NCBI GenBank assembly: GCA_902470925.1
Contig: CABRIF010000010.1
Span: 1 to 37,384, forward strand
Origin: an uncultured Collinsella sp.
Lineage (GTDB): Bacteria; Actinomycetota; Coriobacteriia; Coriobacteriales; Coriobacteriaceae
Reading direction: 5' to 3'
Length of the DNA: 37,384 bases
Below the pieces are notes generated by a model. It saw only the letters and a program-made list of their open reading frames with translations, did not search any database and was not told where the DNA came from. Position 1 is the stretch's first letter, and each line of letters begins with the position of its first letter. Made by a program: the position numbers and the translations under genes. This document shows positions 33,189 through 37,384 of the stretch, in pieces.

Positions 33189-33911
33189 ATGGTTAAGAAC
33201 AGCTCTGCCCCGCTCTACCAACAGATTTTTGAAGAAATCAAAGGGGCTATTGATGCGGGGGAGTATGCACCTAAGGAGCGCATCCCCTCTGAGCCGGAGC
33301 TGGCGACGAAGTACGGTGTGGGTCGCATTACAGTCCGTCGTGCAGTTGAAGAGCTGTGTTCGGAAGGTTATCTTGTCAAGCAGCAGGGGCGCGGCACATT
33401 TGTGAGCACGCCGCATGTGAGTCGCCGCCTGTTCCAAGACGCCATTGCGCGCAGCTTTACCTATGTATGCCGTGACAATGGCGTTGAGCCGGGGGCGCAC
33501 GTGGTGAATCGACTCATCGTGCCCGCGCGTGCGGAGGAGTTGAAGTTTTTCGGCATCCCGCAAGGATCTCTTCTGCTGTATATTCAGAGGATTCGAACGG
33601 CCGATGAACAACCGATTTTTGAGGAGAACATCTTTCTGCCCTATGACGGGTATGAGCGTCTGCTGACCGACGATCTTGAGAACGCGTCGATTTTCGACAA
33701 GATCGCCGAGGTGGGAGGAAGCCGGCCGGAGCGAACGCCGACGAGAACGGTTGAGGCGGTGCGTGCGACTTCGGAGCAGGCGTCTCGTCTGTCAATTGCG
33801 CAGGGCGATCCACTTTTGTTTCTCAACGTCTGCTTTAACGATCGAAACGATCAACCGGTGTGCATTGGCCGCCAGTATTACGTTGGGAGTCGCTATCGCT
33901 TTGAATTGTAG
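33189..33911 (+). CDS. GntR-family transcriptional regulator, HutC subfamily
   Basis: 240 residues. The N-terminal winged helix (about 6-72) reads APLYQQIFEEIKGAIDAGEY and PSEPELATKYGVGRITVRRA, with GYLVKQQGRGTFVS as the wing. The C-terminal part (about 90-240) is a UTRA effector domain (LYIQRIRTADEQPIFEENIF; LFLNVCFNDRNDQPVCIGRQYYVG), which binds sugar phosphates or related ligands. It lies 148 bp behind the SIS gene and is probably the local regulator of the PTS operon. No strong ribosome site precedes the ATG, and GTTATAGATGATTCG (33156-33170) upstream may be its own operator. Confidence 0.92.
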   Translation: MVKNSSAPLYQQIFEEIKGAIDAGEYAPKERIPSEPELATKYGVGRITVRRAVEELCSEGYLVKQQGRGTFVSTPHVSRRLFQDAIARSFTYVCRDNGVEPGAHVVNRLIVPARAEELKFFGIPQGSLLLYIQRIRTADEQPIFEENIFLPYDGYERLLTDDLENASIFDKIAEVGGSRPERTPTRTVEAVRATSEQASRLSIAQGDPLLFLNVCFNDRNDQPVCIGRQYYVGSRYRFEL

Positions 33912-34842
33912 GGGGTTGAGGAGCGGCGTGCTGTCTGGAGGGTTGGCGTAAAGCCGTTGTTGGTTGCTCCTGCCCCAGGGGCCTGACGGCGGCATCGTAG
34001 CGGACATCGGCCCTGCGAGGGGCAGCACGGAAAGCGCACATCGGGTGCGATGCGCGTCTCTGCTTGGCACTGTTGATTTGCGCGTAGGTTGCGAGCGGTC
34101 GCCGATTGCCGTGTGTGAGCGCCGGCTGGTGCGAGGTGCCGACTATGTTCGTACCGGGGCACCGGGCTGCTGTTGGTGGTGTTTAAACGACATTCGGGCG
34201 CTGTCAGATATGCGCGCGTGGGCCCGCCATGCTGCTACGGACACCGTGGGGCGGCTCTTGATGCCGACGCTTCTGGCCCTGTGCCGTTGTTGGCCGTGAG
34301 TTCGGCCCCGCTATGCCGCCATCCGAGCGCGCGGGACTCGTCATGCTACTGTCAGCTGTGTACGACTGTCAGCTATGCACGGGCTCATGCAGAAACTCGG
34401 ATATAAAGTTCGCATTTTCAAAGGTAGATAGACCAAAGAAACTTGAACGATGTATCAGATCAGCCTGATAACGCTGCCAAATCGTGCACAGCTGACAGTC
34501 GTACATAGCTGACAGTGCCCGGACACCGCCCGCACCCCGCCGACAGTGCCCGGACACCACCCACACACAGCCGGCAGTCGCACACGGCTGGCAGCAGCAC
34601 GCATGTCGCCCGTGCTTGGACGGAGGTGCCGGGACACCACCCGCGCATAGCCCGAAGCGCTATCTGCGCAGCCCGGACAGTGCCCGGGACACCGCCCGCA
34701 CCCCGCCGACAGTGCCCGGGACACCGCCGGCACACAAGCCGACAGCGGCATAGTTCAGCGGCGGTGTCCATCTGGCATCGGCTGCGCTGGAAATCATGGG
34801 CGGGGCAGACAGGCCGCATGCAGCCAACAGCCCTTCGATAGC
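33912..34842. other. Repeat-rich intergenic region, about 930 bp
   Basis: No supported gene. It contains the right copy of repeat family B (34349-34515, homology over about 34333-34646) followed by degenerate copies of short motifs (GCCCGGACACCGCC, GCCGACAGTGCCC) to about 34745. A minus-strand frame ending at 34369 gives a peptide similar to one in the left copy, but base changes follow hairpin pairing rather than codons. Confidence 0.55.
34349..34515. repeat. Repeat element family B, right copy (palindromic, structured)
   Basis: Direct repeat of 28576-28759. Left border units are 34349-34365 and 34366-34382; inverted right border units are 34482-34498 and 34499-34515 (one fewer than in the left copy). 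The internal hairpin is GTTCG (34408-34412) with TGAAC (34444-34448), TTTC (34416-34419) with GAAA (34438-34441), and GGT/ACC around the invariant AGATAG. Two base pairs change from C-G to T-A on both sides of the stem relative to the other copy, and one becomes G-T. Confidence 0.85.
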
Positions 34843-34876
34843 AAAAGAGGCCTCCGGCGCAATGCCGAAGGCCTCT
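34843..34876 (-). terminator. Terminator of the ferredoxin gene
   Basis: A 13-bp stem with one mismatch (34846-34858 with 34864-34876), 5-nt loop and a TTTT run on the minus strand, 40 bp after the ferredoxin stop. Confidence 0.8.
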
Positions 34877-34915
34877 GGGCGTCGCAAGTGAAAGCGCGGG
34901 CGAAAGGCCGGCTCG

Positions 34916-35101
34916 CTACTCCTCGACGATCTCGGTGATGGCGCCGGCGGGGCAGGCGTCCTGGCAGGCGCCGCAGGCCACGCAGGAGTCCTCGTCGGTC
35001 ACGGTGGCGACGTCGGTCACCTCGAGCACGCCGGCCGGGCAAGCGTCAACGCAGACGCCGCAGGCGATGCACTCGTCAGCCTCGATAACGGGATGTGCCA
35101 T
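34916..35101 (-). CDS. Ferredoxin, 2[4Fe-4S]
   Basis: A 61-residue bacterial-type ferredoxin carrying two [4Fe-4S] clusters for low-potential electron transfer in the cytoplasm. Cysteines 11, 14, 17, 21 (CIACGVCVDACP) and 40, 43, 46, 50 (CVACGACQDACP) give the classic 2 x CxxCxxCxxxCP pattern. Length is typical of clostridial-type ferredoxins. The start is set by AGGAGG 5 nt upstream of ATG; the frame is open further upstream but without a ribosome site. It is monocistronic, with a promoter at 35166-35193 and a terminator at 34843. Confidence 0.96.
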   Translation of the reverse strand: MAHPVIEADECIACGVCVDACPAGVLEVTDVATVTDEDSCVACGACQDACPAGAITEIVEE

Positions 35102-35165
35102 GATAATCCTCCTCTGTTGCGCCCGATGCCACAGGCGAAGAAGGCAGCGGGTCTTTACGGGATTC

Positions 35166-35193
35166 AAAATACCACGCCATGCCGGCAATGCAA
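35166..35193 (-). promoter_or_regulatory. Candidate ferredoxin promoter
   Basis: On the minus strand, TTGCAT (35193-35188) and TATTTT (35171-35166) with a 16-bp spacer, 64 bp before the ATG. Confidence 0.5.
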
Positions 35194-36027
35194 GACCTTC
35201 GAACGGCTTTTTACTACCGTTCGCCGAGTCAGCCACAGGTAACCTGACGTGCTCTTTGTCGAAGAACCCACCGCACGAAGTCGGTGGCCTGCGGTGCCAA
35301 AGAGGCGGATGGGGTCGCTGCCGGTTTGCCGCGCGGCACGCCCATGGCCGGGTACAGGCAGGGGGTCACCGCGGTGCCGTGTCGACGGCGCTTGCGTTGG
35401 TCGAAGAAGTCTCAGATATACCTGAAACTTTGCCTTGCGCGAGCGTGACGACGAGCAGGTCGTGCGTGAGCACTCGGCGATCCAGGACACCGTGATCCTG
35501 AGCGATGTGGCTCGGCGGCGGGGGAGAACACCGCTTTTCAACTTGAGGCGCCGGTGCACGGAGAGCTGGTGCGTAGGGGTATACGCTTACTGTCGGATCG
35601 TTGCGCGCTGGAGAGGTCGACGTTGTGGCGCGGCGCGGCCCGGAGCGGCTGTACGTTCAGGCGAGCGTGCGGGAGGTTGCAGGTTTCGTGCTCGCAGAGG
35701 CTACGGGGCGCAGCCGCAGCCGCGTGCGATGCGGTCTCCCTCGCATCTCGTTTGACACCTTAACGACGACCGGCGCACCGAACGCCATTTTAAGTCCCCC
35801 GATGTGCCAAAAATCGCTCGAGTACCCATCGAAGGACCGCAGCGTGGCGTGCCCTTGCCGCCTCGCACAACCTTGCTGTCGTGGAGAACAAGAAATCTTA
35901 TATGAATTGACTTAGATTTTGTATATCACGCGCCATAAGAGGATATAGTACTTCCTGAACGAAAAGCACCGACGCCGCCCGCCTCGCGCAACGGCGAGCG
36001 GGCACCCCAATCAGAAGGGACTCCACT
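35194..36027. other. Intergenic region upstream of dnaK, about 830 bp
   Basis: No intact gene. Short stretches read like eroded protein (ERDDEQVVREHSAIQDTVIL near 35437; GIRLLSDRCALERSTLWRG near 35575 in another frame), perhaps a decayed gene. An AT-rich block at 35890-35950 (TTGACT at 35907, TATATC at 35922, TATAGT at 35944) is the likely dnaK promoter zone, with AAATCT/AGATTT as a loose inverted repeat. I found no CIRCE or HspR-type (HAIR) operator by eye. A GC hairpin near 35969-35995 lies in the dnaK leader. Confidence 0.45.
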
Positions 36028-37338
<1,311 letters not shown>

Positions 37339-37384
37339 CTGTCTCTTATACACATCTCCGAGCCCACGAGACGTAGAGGAATCT
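37339..37384. other. Nextera Read 2 adapter with i7 index (library artefact)
   Basis: Positions 37339-37357 are the reverse-complement mosaic end, 37358-37372 the Read 2 adapter remainder, 37373-37380 the 8-base index GTAGAGGA, and the last four bases begin the P7 flow-cell sequence. Not genomic; the dnaK frame must not be extended into it. Confidence 0.97.

Noticed and set aside
35880..36027. CIRCE or HspR (HAIR) operator upstream of dnaK
   Set aside because: Looked for TTAGCACTC/GAGTGCTAA and CTTGAGT/ACTCAAG pairs and saw neither; only a loose AAATCT/AGATTT repeat is present.

Overview
The window is a high-GC bacterial contig. Codon use, gene content and gene order fit a gut coriobacterium (Actinomycetota, Coriobacteriia; Collinsella or a close relative is my best guess). 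Supporting signs are an archaeal-type topoisomerase IA with a Lys/Ala-rich tail, a tat-hyp cluster, a type Ic aspartate aminotransferase, a DUF7601-like surface protein and mannose-family PTS genes. The genus is an inference. Both ends carry Nextera library adapter (1-28 and 37339-37384), so the first gene (surface protein) and last gene (dnaK) are cut by the end of the assembly and not by biology.

Layout. 29-3121: C-terminal part of a beta-helix surface protein. 4005-12134: housekeeping block on the + strand: aspartate aminotransferase, STAS anti-sigma antagonist, tatA/B-tatC-hypA, hypB, and archaeal-type topA. 12349-22165: an accessory island with a complete type II-A CRISPR-Cas locus (tracrRNA on the minus strand, cas9-cas1-cas2-csn2 with overlapping genes, and a 19-repeat/18-spacer array). 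The array abuts a decayed phage head-gene remnant. The island is bracketed by two direct copies of an unusual repeat element: a conserved head of about 120 bp followed by a degenerate 30-bp-period array. 22467-28216: thioredoxin (minus), an orphan protein with a uracil-DNA-glycosylase-like look, and nadA-nadB-nadC with the NAD repressor niaR. A tandem operator overlaps the nadA promoter. 28217-34915: a second accessory island with a mannose-family PTS (EIIAB, EIIC, EIID), an FrlB-like SIS-domain deglycase and a GntR/HutC regulator. It is bracketed by two direct copies of another repeat element, whose internal hairpin shows compensatory base changes. 34916-37338: a 2[4Fe-4S] ferredoxin (minus) and the start of dnaK.

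How the genes work together. Cas9, tracrRNA and crRNAs form the interference complex, and Cas1-Cas2-Csn2 with Cas9 add spacers. NadA/B/C make nicotinate mononucleotide from aspartate under NiaR control, and the aspartate aminotransferase upstream could supply aspartate. The PTS proteins import and phosphorylate a sugar or sugar-amine, and the SIS enzyme probably splits the phosphorylated product, with the GntR protein sensing it. TatA/B-TatC export folded proteins; HypA/HypB load nickel into hydrogenase.

The least explained material is the two families of structured intergenic repeats, each present as a direct pair around an accessory module.
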